From NCBI GenBank assembly GCA_007026445.1, contig VDMD01000012.1, forward strand, positions 1 to 64,000: a DNA stretch of 64,000 bases. The letters run 5' to 3'. Both the position numbers and the translations under genes were made by a program. A model generated the notes under the pieces. That model saw nothing but the letters and a program-made list of their open reading frames with translations. It had not been told where the DNA came from and searched no databases. Position 1 is the stretch's first letter. Each line of letters starts with the position of its first letter. Shown here piece by piece: positions 11,404 through 22,979 of the stretch. The stretch is from Schizophyllum amplum (Eukaryota > Basidiomycota > Agaricomycetes > Agaricales > Schizophyllaceae).

Positions 11404-12573
11404 CTGGGCTACTTCGGGGCACTTTTGGCGGGCACGCCAAAAGATGAGTTTGACTTAGTGAAATTTAGACGCGTTGGCCGCTACGGCTTGCCACAAGGCT
11501 GATTTCCTTGTTTCGTCCTGCAGCTGGCAGCTGGATGCTGGTAGGTATGCCTTTCTGGGCTATCATATGACATTGTATTGTAGGAGATGAACCCGAGATG
11601 ACTGAAAAAACCAGTATAATAACGGTGGTAGATCTGTGGAAGAGGGTACAAGGCAATGAGAGCCTGAGAGGGCCGATGTCAGCCACCACCTGCTATCCCC
11701 CGTGTAGCTTCAAGCATGAGCAAGTAGAGATAGATGTCGAGTACAAGTTGCAGAAAAATGAGGATGTGGTCTGCGGCCTTGACGCGGAAAATATCCGGTG
11801 CATGAACGGCACCGCGCAACTTCAGCTCAAGGGCTGCAATGCTCATAGGTGAGATTATGTATGGAGAGGAAGGCCAGCTACAGTCACTCAATTCAAGTGT
11901 AAGTGGTGTAGGGCAAACATGGCGGGTATACAACGGGGGAGGGGGGCGTTCGATAACAGGCGATTGGCGGTGATCGAGATTGCCGTCGGTGGCGCGCACT
12001 GGCGCGCCGTTCTGGTACCGGACGACTTAGCAACAGATGAGGTGCGGAAGATGTTCACGCACCAGTGTACGCGGACTCTCGCTATGCGCAGCTTCAACAC
12101 CTTCGAAGCAAGCGCGCTGATGCGGTGCTGAAGGACCGTACCCGTGCTGCCTTCTCCAGACTCGCCAGAGCGACGGATTTGAGACCGAGACGCGGGTCGA
12201 CGCTGAGGCCGGCGTCGGACGCAAATTGCTTATCGAAATCATTAGGTGGTGCGGCAGGTTGGGCGAGTGAATAGGTAGAAGCAGGTGGGAAGGACGAACA
12301 AGGCAGGCGATCGAGCAGCCCCGCGCCATCAGCCCATTCAAGCTCGAGCAGCCAGGCTCTAAGGTCTGTTTTCTGGGAATTCTTATAGTACAATGTATGA
12401 TACTGGTGAAGCTAATGCATATTCATTGACATACGACATGATCATACGGTCACCGGAAGCTGAGTTGCGCAAACGGACGTCGTGTTGGCAGGATAGTGCG
12501 CGCGAGGGTCTGATTTCGCTAAGTCAAACTCATCTTTTGGCGTGCCCGCCAAAAGTGCCCCGAAGTAGCCCAG
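11404..12573. repeat. Pair of 55-bp perfect inverted repeats, 1.17 kb overall
   Basis: Bases 11404-11458 and 12519-12573 are exact reverse complements over 55 bp. Each arm contains its own hairpin, CTTTTGGCG-GGCA-CGCCAAAAG. The 1,060 bp between the arms has no recognisable transposase or other gene, only short frames without family resemblance. The arrangement could be a non-autonomous DNA element whose termini are the arms, or two oppositely oriented copies of a shorter repeat. I see no convincing target-site duplication at the outer edges. Confidence 0.75.
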
Positions 12574-12652
12574 TCCGCTCGCAAGCTCGCTGATCCCGTG
12601 ACTTTTCTCTCGCGAACCGACCATGTGATCAGCGAGCTTGCAAAGCGGACTG
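12571..12652. repeat. 25-bp imperfect stem-loop abutting the right repeat arm
   Basis: CAGTCCGCTC...GCTGATC (12571-12595) pairs with 12627-12652 around a 31-nt loop; the arms differ only at CGCTC versus CGCTTT. It directly touches the right 55-bp arm and ends about 70 bp before the H2B TATA box. Confidence 0.6.
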
Positions 12653-12673
12653 GCCACGCGAGTCTAGTCACAA

Positions 12674-12728
12674 ACGCGTGACTTCGTTTACTTCACGTGT
12701 AACGTTTCAAACTCCGCACGTATATAAA
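12674..12728 (+). promoter_or_regulatory. Histone H2B core promoter
   Basis: TATATAAA at 12721-12728 lies about 160 bp upstream of the H2B ATG and is followed at once by a GCGCGC run. Upstream are an MluI cell-cycle box (ACGCGT, 12674-12679) and an E-box (CACGTG, 12694-12699). ACGCGT elements drive G1/S transcription in fungi, which fits a replication-dependent histone gene. The functional assignment is by motif only. Confidence 0.6.
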
Positions 12729-12888
12729 GCGCGCGCGCGCGACAGGACGGCACGCATCTTGTCACCCGCCTCCACCACACTTGCGTTTTCTTCGCCTGCC
12801 ACCTCTTCGTAAGTCACCAAGGCTTACCTCACTATCAACAAGGGTGCTCACACAATGGCCAGTTTCATAACGGCACACATCGACAGCA

Positions 12889-13693
<805 letters not shown>

Positions 13694-14499
13694 GAAGCTC
13701 AGTTCAGGCAGCCCACTTGATGTCTTCCACCTCTTGTCATTCTATATCCATCCATTGTCCTAGTCTTGCTGTTCTCGTTGTGTATAAGTATTCGTGTATG
13801 GACATAATCCCTGTAAACATCAGATATTGCCCCTGCGCTCGTCACTGTCAGAAGAGGCCCAGTCGTTGACCTGAGTTGTGAGGCTTGGCTGTGAGATCCC
13901 CCCTGGATCCCCCCCGCCTTCAAAGCTTCACTAGCACTGTTTAGAGAACGCATCATCGACGAATGAAGACATCCCAATTCACGAGAACACGACAGTCAGA
14001 GCGGTTACTGCATGTTGTAGAAATATGCATTAGGATGCAGAGGCTAGCTCGCGTTCAAGGTTGGCAAGGCCGCAGCTCGCTGAGCGTACGGCGTGAATAC
14101 TGCTCTAAAAACCATTAGTCCCATAAATATTTGATAAGGTAGCAACGATAGATGGGCGCAAGACCAGACGATACCGAAGGCATGGACATCGAGGAGGGAC
14201 GAAGAACATCAAGGACTGTTGTATGTACGTGAACGCGAAGGAGTGAAGGATGGTACAGGCGAATGCCAGTGAATGGTTCAATATGTGCATCAAGCGGTGG
14301 TTATGGGCCTGAGAGACGTTCGCACGCGAGCGCTGGGATGTCAAAGGAGACCAATGCCGTTCTTCGTCGAGCCTTGTTGTCGCAGCGTCGATCTCCGAGG
14401 TCAGTTGGGAAGTCGACTGCGCCTCCTCGTTTGGAGCTTGCTTGATCTGTCGACAGAGGGGTTGATGGAGGCGAGGTTTTCGGCGAATAGAGGAGGTAA
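13694..14499. other. 3' flank without a gene
   Basis: Interval between the convergent H2B and long-chain-base kinase genes. Only shadow frames are seen; it presumably holds both 3' untranslated regions. Confidence 0.5.
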
Positions 14500-17043
14500 T
14501 CAGGTATTAATTGTTGCGGGGGCGGCGACAGACGAAGCAAGTGGGGCTTCTTTGGATGTGGCCTCCAAGTCCGTCTCTGTCTTCGGCGCGTGATCCGTTT
14601 TCGGCGGAATTTCAGCGGTCTTAGGTGAGCTGTCAGCAGTCTTCGGCGCGCTCGCAGAAGCCGCTGCTAGCTCGTCCTGTGCTGGCGCAGAAGACGCCGT
14701 TGCGGCCCCATTCGTCTGCTTCGCCTCGCTAGCTTTCGTCTCCTTGGCCGCGCTCGCGCTCGCGGCTGCAGTGTCCGCCGTCGCCGTCTCCCTCCCCGCT
14801 GCTGCAGCCGCTTCCTCCTTGCCAAACTCGGAGACATACGAGCCATGCATGCTCATCAGCGTGCCTAGCTTCTGATGCACCTCGACGGTGAACTCGGTGA
14901 ACGGGTAACGCTCGCCGTCAACGGAGAGATTACCCTGCGGCGCGAGCGTGCGGATGCGGAAGGCGTGCGCCTTGACGTAGGTGAGCTGTGCGGGGTTGGG
15001 TTTTAGCGGAGGAGAAAAGAAACAGACGAGGGTGCAGAGGGTGCGGACGAGGGAGCAGGAAATGCGGACGGACGAGGGAGCAGAATGAGCGGACACGAGG
15101 AGACTTGTAGGGAAGGATATGGTACGGTCGAAGGAGCACGAGGTCAGAAGGTGAGAGTAGCGCACGCACCCGTTTCTTCCAGAATAGGTTTCCCTTCTCC
15201 GCGCCGTTCATCGCGCCGAGGAGCTCACCCATGGGCGCCTGAGAGACGGGGGTTAGCTATCAAAGAGCAAGAAGGTGCACAGGAAAATCGAGAAGGCGCG
15301 CGAGCTGCTCACCATGGGGTGTATGGTCATATCGATCAAGCCATCATCAGGCAGTGATGCCGGGAAGGCCATCAAGTCCCTATCCCAAGTCAGCGCACGA
15401 CTCCGTGTGAGATGCACCTGCGCGCTTACCGAGCCACATACGGGCCTTTGCCCGCATAGACAAATAGAATCGGCTGCTCGTACTTCGTCCACCCGTCATC
15501 GCCGGTGGAGTAGACCAGCGACGGCAGCGCATCGTCGCCGTCTTCCGACATCGGCGACTTGGGCCGTAGGTCGGGCGACGCAGACGAGGCGAACGGCGTA
15601 GACGAAGCAAACGGTGTCGCCGCGGACGAAAATGGCGAGGAAGGACGTGCGAAGGACGAGGACGCCGGCGAAGCATTCGCGTGGTCCTTGGGGGACGAGG
15701 AGGCGGCCTGCCGCTGCTTGACCGTCTCGAACATCTTCTGGCGGTCGGTTTCGGCGACTTTGTACGATAGCTCGATGGGGCAGGCTTTCTGGGAGAAGAC
15801 ACCGCGGATGAAGCCGTATACTGAGGACGGATTACCTCGTGAGGCCACGCGGCAGGGGAATGCACTTACCAAAACGCGCGTCTCCCATCCAGCGAAGGTT
15901 CTCTGTGCCAAGATCGAGGTCGGCCATGAGGCCGAGGGCTTGTGACATGAAGGATATGTAGCGCTTTCCGTCCTGGGAGACCGAGCAAATGTCAACAGGC
16001 ATAGGTTGACCTATCACAAAGTTAGTCGTTTAGTCAGGAAGATATATGATGACTACTTACCCTTGACCGCGTTGAGTGCTGCTGCAACGACGTCGAAGCC
16101 GTCCTGCGAATGACGATATTAGGTCACCCGTACTAAAGGGTAAAGGACGCCGAAAGTGGCGCATATATGCGGTCCACATACCGTCAAGCCAAGCAGATTA
16201 AGGGCCGCGCCGTTACCAGATCCAGTCGGGATAGGCGCAATGGGGATTGCCAACGCCTTGGTGGGTTGCTCATGCGCTGCAAAGCCATTTATGACCTAAA
16301 TCACACACGTTAGTGTATCGTGCGGCTTGTGCATCGCGTAGCGTACCTCGTGAATAAGGCCGTCACCGGAGACTGTGACGACAGCATCATAGTCAAGCGC
16401 AAGTGTCTTTGCGATATCGTACGCGTGTCCGCTGTGAGTGGTGATGGTGAGGTCGATGTGACAACCGGCCGCTTGAAAGATGGGTTCTATCCTCTTGCGA
16501 TAGATAGTGAGGCCTTTGCCCTGCACAATGACTGTCAGACATGCTCGCACATGCAATCTGTGGGTACTCACCTGGCCCCCAGAAGGGTTCACCAACACCT
16601 TCAACTTCCTTCCGTTCGGTACCCCTGATGCTGCAATACGCATCAAGCATTCGAAAATTGGAAGGGATAACGTGCGCACCTGCGAACACGCTCTGCAGGA
16701 TATTACTGACCCAGAGCTTCGCGGTGTGATTCTCGGCGTGCTTGACCGCACCGAGGACGTTGACGAGCATGTGCGGGCCTTTGCCATTTCTCTTCTTCCG
16801 AATAACGAAGTGGAGCGAGATTTCGCGCGTGGTCTCATTGAACTCTGCGCCTAGAACCTGCTGGAGGGGCACCTCGACACCGCGGGCGGGCAGCTTTGGC
16901 GACGAGTACTGGGAGCTATTTGACTTGGTAGACCACGCCGAGCCGTCTGGCCTTGTGCCGCGGTGGACGAAGAAGAGGCTGTCGGTAAAAGCGAGCGTGA
17001 CAGTCTTGCCATGGAGGCGGATGGCGATGTCACGGTGCGCCAT
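14500..17043 (-). CDS. LCB4: Sphingoid long-chain-base kinase (LCB4/5-type)
   Basis: Lipid kinase that phosphorylates sphingosine/phytosphingosine at the membrane. I start at ATG 17043 (MAHRDIAIRLHGKTVTLAF); an overlapping frame from 17243 is less protein-like. After a family-specific N-terminal part come KVLVNPSGGQGKG (nucleotide-binding loop of the DAG-kinase fold), HAYDIAKTLALDYDAVVTVS, and the catalytic SGDGLIHEV. The motif PTGSGNGAALNLLG follows at about 16200-16240, then IPIELSYKV-like lipid-domain segments with a long Ser/Pro insertion (about 15560-15700), GPYVARDLMAFPASLPDDGL, and the terminal module GNLSVDGERYPF. The C-terminal 90 or so residues are an Ala/Glu/Lys/Thr-rich tail with repeated 'PKT' units, unusual for the family and probably disordered. 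About ten introns; stop TGA 14500-14502. Confidence 0.9.
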
Positions 17044-17246
17044 GGACGCCGGACGACGCGACGGAAGACGAGCTCAACAACCGCGAGCTTCAGCGACACT
17101 ACAGAGCGAGAGATCCACGTGAGCGGCCCGAAAGCGGGCGCCGCGGACTCCGAGGTCACGGCAACTGCCGACTGCTCTGCTGACATGACTTTGCTCAAGC
17201 TTGGCTCATGTTCTGCATGTTCGACTTGCGACGTCATTGTCACGCC

Positions 17247-17452
17247 GCAGGCTGGGACACCGGGACGCCGGAGACAACCGCCGGGACGCTGGGATTCAAC
17301 AGCATCCTTCCATCTTCCTCTGTCGGATCACGCACCCAGGACTCAGCCGGGACCCTAGGATAGAGGCGAGGACACTGGGAGGGTACAATTTTTGCGTCGC
17401 CCCAAGCCCGCGAGAGCAGGCTGGGACCGGGGTTGCAGGCTGGGACTGCGCG
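17247..17452. repeat. Dispersed GC-rich repeat upstream of the LCB kinase
   Basis: The word GCAGGCTGGGAC occurs three times (near 17248, 17416 and 17435), with several related GGGAC units (GGGACACCGGGACGCCGG, GGGACGCTGGGA) between. It resembles the repeat at 1111-1175. No gene is seen between the kinase start and the MITE at 17513. Confidence 0.5.
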
Positions 17453-17512
17453 CGGACGCGATCGCATAGCTAGTTAGCTTGGACAACCCCCACCAGTATC
17501 CCAAGCTAGTTA

Positions 17513-17982
17513 GGCCCTGTTCGGGTGGATTGGAATCAATCCCATTCTCGGTTTCCCCCCGCCAAAACTGCAGCAACGCAACCATCTGCTTTTCAGGCAT
17601 TCCGTTGCTCGACCGGTGAATTGTCGGCGTCCTGTCACGCTCGTCTACCGCAACGGGCCCTGAACGGTCCGCACCACGTCCCGGACTGAACGACGTCAGT
17701 AGAAGTAGTCGGATTTTATGAACAGACGCGTTTTTACGCGTTTTTCCAAGTCGCACACGCGACGAAGGACGCATATGTGCTATATATGCAGTTTCTCTGC
17801 CCTCGAGAGGTCTTTTGAACATGTTCGAGCGCGTCGACGAGAGCATCATCGAGTCCGGCAACGACCGCGGCGAGCGCGACGATCAGTAACCACGGGCGAC
17901 GGGCCTCGACGACGGTGACTTCTGTCACGGCGTTGGGCGCAAGCCGAGAGTGGAATGGATTCCAATCCACCCGAACAGGGCC
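17513..17982. mobile_element. PIF/Harbinger-like MITE with TTA target-site duplication
   Basis: A 470-bp element begins GGCCCTGTTCGGGTGGAT and ends with the reverse complement. The terminal inverted repeats are perfect for 25 bp and imperfect for about 40. It is flanked on both sides by TTA (17510-17512 and 17983-17985). A 3-bp TWA duplication with G/C-starting inverted termini is the hallmark of PIF/Harbinger (Tourist-like) elements. No transposase frame is present, so it would depend on an autonomous relative elsewhere. It lies in the shared upstream region of the LCB kinase and the GH43 gene. Confidence 0.85.
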
Positions 17983-18675
17983 TTAGCTACGTTTACCGTG
18001 CTGCACGGGTGTTCTGCTCTCAACCGTGTTTGCCTCTTGTCTACGATAAGGAACTGGAAAAGTTTCCCTCGGTGCTCAAACACCTACATATCTGCGGTGT
18101 TCAGGGCGTCTCTTCCCCTGCTTCGCATTCGCGGCATTTCATCGGAGGCTTCGAGGTGGAAGTCAACATCGGCGGTCCAGCGTGTGTTGCTCGTTGCTGG
18201 CGATCGTCGTCTCTAGCAGCGTGATTCGCCCTTCTTGTTGACAAGGATCTCCCTCTTGCAACAGTCTAGGTCAGATGAGAGTCTCGGGCCGGTCGCGATA
18301 TTCAGGGCCTCTCGATTGCAAGAATGAACTCCTGTTCTCCCCCCGGACTCTCTACGCCTCCGTCTCACAAGTTTCGACGCCTCACAGCACGCCATCCCCA
18401 GTGCTAGACTCTCACAAATAACCTGATTCCAGCCTCTTGCAGGCCCTGGGGGCGCTCGAACACCCTATTCAACCAGGCACGTTATCTCCTCGTCCCTGTG
18501 CCCGCATCCGCTGGTACGCTACAGCGTACGGCAGCGTCCCGGGAGGCCTGCTCTGCTGTCTTTCTGAGGTCAGCCTCTCGACCTTCCGCAACTTCCTCAT
18601 GCTGGACGTCGCGGGCGCGACTCGTCTTCCCTCGATGGCAACTCCTGCCCTGGTCACAGCCAGCCTTCTGACCGA
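17983..18675. other. Upstream region of GH43; possible decayed F-box-like sequence
   Basis: Short plus-strand frames (for example 17990-18224 and 18437-18660) contain leucine-rich words such as FPSVLKHLHICG and LSTFRNFLMLDVAG that could be debris of an F-box/LRR gene. They lack consistent splicing and I do not call a gene. Confidence 0.25.
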
Positions 18676-18676
18676 T

Positions 18677-18684
18677 TATAAAAG
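18677..18684 (+). promoter_or_regulatory. TATA box of GH43
   Basis: TATAAAAG lies 67 bp before the ATG at 18751, with a C/T-rich leader between them, a usual arrangement for strongly regulated secreted-enzyme genes. Confidence 0.6.
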
Positions 18685-18750
18685 GCCAGCAACTCTATAC
18701 AGTCCTACCAGCACCTCAGCTATCATCCCTTCTCACTTCCTCACCTCATC

Positions 18751-20107
18751 ATGAAGTCGCAAATCCGTTCTTTGGTGCTCGCCCTTTTCACTCTCGGAGC
18801 ATGGGCCACTCCCAGCCCTCTACCTGGCAGTTGTAAGCCCCCAGCTTCATCGTTTCCTTCTCCTTGACTCATTCCTCTTTTCTCAGCCAACATCGTCGTT
18901 CGCGATCCTGCCATCTGGTACAACCCCGACCTTGGGGTATGGCTAGCCCCAACGGACATCGTACCGCGACGCTGACATCTTCCATAGAAATACTTTGTGT
19001 TTTCCACCGACGAGAAGATTAGGATATTCACTAGCACGTCACTGACGGGGTGCGTCCACTAATCTTCCCCTGTCGCACGCCTAGCTCACCATACACCCCC
19101 CAGCCCCTGGACGCGCACCGGCTCTGTGCTCCCCAACTGCTCGAACATCCAGCTCGACGGCAACTGCGTCCTCTGGGCTCCCGATGTCAACTACATCGAC
19201 GGCGAATACGTTCTCTACTACTCCGTCTCGTCCGTTGGCAGCCAGAACTCCGCCATCGGTGTCGCCACTTCGCCCTCTATGGAGCAGGGTACCTGGACGG
19301 ACCAGGGCGAGGTCATCCGCTCGCACCCCGGCGACGTGTACAATGCGATTGACCCCAATATCATCAATGCCAACGGCCTGAAGCTCGCGTTTGGCTCGTA
19401 CTGGAACGGCATGTACCAGGTCGGGCTCTGGCCGGACATCAAGACGCGCGCCTCTGTACGTTTTACGTCGCCCGCGGGCTCCTTCGAGACTGACATCACG
19501 CGTCCAGGACCTTCCGGGTACGCATCTCGCGGGCAACAGCGGCCGCGCCGCCGAGGGCGGCTTCGTCTACAAGTCGGCCGCCTCCCAGTACTACTTCATG
19601 TTCTTCTCAGACGGTGTCACGCCGTTTGTGGGGGTGCGTTGGCGACCTGGCGCTTACTCCATTCTCGCTCACTCACGCGCTCTCTTCCTCCAGGCTACTA
19701 CCCGCCCCGACGCTGGGACCGAGTACAAGGTGTATGTCGGCCGCGGTGCCAGCGGCCAGGGCCCATTCTACGGGCCGGCTGGCAACGAGCTCACGCAGCC
19801 CAACACGGGCTCGCTCGTGCTTGGCTCGCACGACAACGTCTACGCACCGGGTGGTACGTGTCTCTTTCTATCGCGGTCTTCTCTTTTCCCGACCCATTCT
19901 TCTTTTCCCGCTCTACCTTTCCCACTCTCGACCAAGGTTCACGCGTGCTGACGACCTATCGCAGGCCAGAGCATCTTCCTCGACCCGGTCAGCGGCCGCG
20001 ACGTGATAGTCTACCACTACGTCCCCAACGACGCCTTCGGCGGCCCGGCGTACCTCGGCATCAACTACCTCGACTTCTCGAGCGGTTGGCCGGTTCTGGT
20101 CGACTAG
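18751..20107 (+). CDS. Secreted GH43-family glycoside hydrolase, arabinanase-like
   Basis: Five-bladed beta-propeller hydrolase expected to cleave alpha-L-arabinofuranosyl or beta-xylosyl links in plant cell wall. ATG 18751 starts MKSQIRSLVLALFTLGAWAT, a signal peptide ending near APS/PLPG. With short introns the propeller reads NIVVRDPAIWYNPDLG (general-base Asp in RDPA), KYFVFSTDEKI, GNCVLWAPDVNYIDGEYVLY, VYNAIDPNII (pKa-modulating Asp), and GGFVYKSAASQYYFMF preceded by AE (general-acid Glu in EGGF). Then come GSHDNVYAPGG and DVIVYHYVPNDAFGG. It ends PVLVD with TAG 20105-20107. About 330 residues, a catalytic domain only, with no carbohydrate-binding module. The pattern fits endo-arabinanases better than xylosidases; exact specificity is not decidable here. 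Confidence 0.9.
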
Positions 20108-20479
20108 GCGTCAGCGCTCCGTAGGCTGAGCTTGGTCTCTTGCTGGTCTCCCAAAGAGCTGACGGGCATCTCTCGCATCGTCCAGTCGATAACTTATTCT
20201 TTCATCTTGGGTTGGTTGTAAGTACTAGTACGTACGGGGTATCTATGAGGGTCTAGTAATAGGAATATATATCGTATTCTGGACATCTACGTTTGCAACA
20301 GCTCAGTCCAAGCTCATGTGCATGAACGAGGGGAGAAGTTTGGTCACCAAGGTGTCAGGCAAGGAACTCAAAGTTATGTGAGCGCTGGGTTACTTGAGCT
20401 GGGAATAATGCATGGACATCACCTAAAGTATGATTATTATAGATCTAAGTACTTACTTACCTTTCACACTTGCGCAAGA
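20108..20479. other. Convergent 3' region, no gene
   Basis: The 372 bp between the GH43 and MCT stop codons contain A/T-rich stretches that suit two 3' untranslated regions. No coding signal is seen. Confidence 0.5.
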
Positions 20480-22270
20480 TTAAGCGAAAGCCAACAGGCG
20501 CGGCGCCTCCAGCCACCGCATACCGGAGACAAAGCCTGCTGCCCCAAGAGACAAGGACCCTGCATAGTACATTGCGGGACGGTATGCACTGATTCCTGCA
20601 TCGCTGCCACCGTACATCTCCAGAAGCCATCCTGCGACGGGCGATCCCTGTTTCTATCGTGTGAGCAAGGTCGACTGCAGCGTAAATCCATCCTTACCAA
20701 AATGTACCCAGCCGCCCACGCGCTGAGCACCATTCCCAGCACACCCGTCATCCTATTTGGGCCGTACACGTGCCCGACAACGCTGGGTACTGTTGAGAAG
20801 AAGCCCCCATTGCCGAGGCCGTCGAGTATAATAAAGACGACGAGTGGCGCAAGGCTGACAGTGGCCAGTCATTATAAGCATGTGGTACGCGCAAGTAACC
20901 ACTGACCTATTCGATACAGGCCAGATAGCCAGCAAACTGAGCGCGCTCAGCAGCAAGGCAAACGTAAGCGACGTTATAGGCCCAAGGACATCGCAGAGAT
21001 AACTAAAGCGCGATGATTAATGCGCTGAACTGGCGGTCACCTAACGGTCACATACCCGAAACCCAGACGACCCAGTCCGCTAGATAAGTTGAATGTGGCG
21101 AGCAGCAGTGACCCTACCGTATCGGACAGTCCGAGCGAGCCCGCATAGAGCGGGATAAAGAACGGCGGTACGAAAAGAGGGAAAGTCCCGATGCCGGACC
21201 CAATGAGGAGCAGGACGAACTTGGGGTCACGGAACAGATTCCTACATGACAATGTCAGCGCTCCCCGGTTCATCGCCATTGTGGTCTCCGACAGCATGTA
21301 AAAACGGCCTGCGTGGCATAGGATAGACGCACCATTCGATAGCCGGCGTGTTCATTCGCATCCTATCTTTCAAAAACAGACATGCCGGCATGGGCAGCGC
21401 CCAAATGCTGAATCCGAGGATGCGAAACGTCCACGGTACGCCGATGCGCGCAATGAGCTGGTTTATAGATATGCTAAGAACGGCGCCCCCAGCTACGGCG
21501 GGCAATGAGTCCAGCACTATTCAATAAACGTCACAACGCACCTCCGGCACCCGCGAATATGTAGCCCGTCGCTGTACCTCTCTTTGTGCGGAAGTATTGT
21601 GAGGGCAGTGTCGAGCAAAGCTAGCGGACTTGCGTTCAGACAGACGGGAATGAAGAATATGATGATCACTTACCATGAACCCGATACAAGTCCCAACCCC
21701 CGTCACTATGCCATTCGTCACAAACAGCCCCCCGACACTGCGCGACGAGAAACCACTGAGCACCTGACCGAGCCCGAGCAGGAAGCATGCGAGTACTCCG
21801 GCGTTGCGCGAGCCTATGAGTCGGATGAGCCGCCCGCTGACGATGGCGCCTAGCGCGATCCAGGATGCAGAGATTGAGCCTATGAATGCGAGCGTGGAAT
21901 TGGGCCCGAGGTTGTCCGCAGCTAGACGGGCTTGAATGACACCCCACGAGTATGTTGCACCCACGGAGAAGAACCTGATCGTGCGAGGCGTCAGAATGGC
22001 ACACTCGGTGTATGAACATGGCACGCACATGATGGAGCTGCATACTGCGACAATCGTCCAGCCATAGCCGCCCTCAGGAAACGCGGTACTAGCAATCACA
22101 GTCGCGGAAGAGTTGGCCGAGCCTGCGTGCGACACAGCCGTGGGGGTGCGGGCCTCTGAATCGTATACTTGACCCCTCGCATGATCAGCGACCGATTGTG
22201 TGGCGCTGTGAATGCTCCTTGACTTTTCTGGTTGCCTGATCTCCTCCAAGATAATGTCGTTAGACGCCAT
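20480..22270 (-). CDS. MFS transporter, monocarboxylate-porter (MCT/Mch) type
   Basis: Plasma-membrane or vacuolar major-facilitator protein with 12 expected helices. I start at ATG 22270 (MASNDIILEEIRQ); an upstream ATG at 22300 is possible. After a polar N-terminus the MCT signature EGGYGWTIVAVCSS opens helix 1, followed by GATYSWGVIQARL, the loop-2 region VSGRLIRLIGSRNAGVLAC, GIVTGVGTCIGFM, and GYIFAGAGAGGAVLS. The central loop carries LKDRMRMNTPAIEW, and the second half has GTFPLFVPPFFIPLYAGSLG, SSGLGRLGFGY, and GLGNGGFFSTVPSVVG. The last exon follows a 44-55 nt intron and ends PRLLAFA with TAA at 20480-20482. Fungal MCT homologues usually have unknown substrates (Mch5 carries riboflavin), so the substrate is open. 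It faces the GH43 gene tail to tail. Confidence 0.88.
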
Positions 22271-22583
22271 AGCTGAGGCGAAGGATATGGGAGAGCGCAA
22301 GGAGAGCGGACAAATATACTGACCGGGCGCTTCGCTGACTCGTTCTACGCCGCTCCGTACGGTCTTCCGCTTTGATTCGAAGTCACCGACGTCGCCCGAT
22401 CCGCGTTGAGCAGTCAGTCCGGCAGTAGCTCACACTGCATAATCTATATGCAAGATTTATCTCGCAGAGTACAGCGACTCGCCTTCAGAACTTTCAATGT
22501 CATCAGGACATCCCATTCAGTCCTCTGCTAGGCTCTAAGCGCCCGGCAAATTCCGAATGCATTGTGATTTGAAGTTATTTCAC

Positions 22584-22979
22584 GTACTACCTCATCGAGT
22601 CTTTGACGATTCTGCTCAAATTGTCAAACTCCCGGGAAACCCCCTTCATGTGGTCCAATTCTGCCCGGAAAAATTGCAGGGCCCGTTTTCAAGCGCTGGC
22701 TATCCAACGGGGCACATTTTGTGGCCGGGAACTCGAAGGATGGTGTTGAAGCTCGCGGGTGGAAGAATTGATGGCCATCAGCCCACGTGCTGGCATCGTC
22801 CCCGTCTTGCCACCATTTTCTCTCATTTACACGCAGAAAAAATAGCACCATCGGATAGAGGGAGTACGAAAACCCAGCCTGTATTTTTTTGGGAAGAAGA
22901 ACGGTCCATATAGGCGGGTTTCCCGGGTGTTTGACCATTCTGCTCAGAATCGTCAAAGACCTGATGAGGCATAGTACCA
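22584..22979. mobile_element. MITE-like element with about 60-80-bp imperfect inverted repeats
   Basis: The left end (22584-22660) and right end (22900-22979) are inverted copies sharing GTACTA, CCTCATC, GTCTTTGACGATTCTG, and CCCGGGAAACCC with scattered mismatches and a 2-nt indel. The internal 240 bp has no conserved gene. Flanks (TTTCAC / CAAACAC) show no clear target-site duplication, so the superfamily is open. It sits in the long gene-free interval upstream of the MCT transporter. Confidence 0.65.

Noticed and set aside
11459..12518. Possible transposase or host gene between the 55-bp inverted repeats
   Set aside because: Frames of 70-106 codons on both strands lack catalytic motifs and splice continuity; nothing could be supported.
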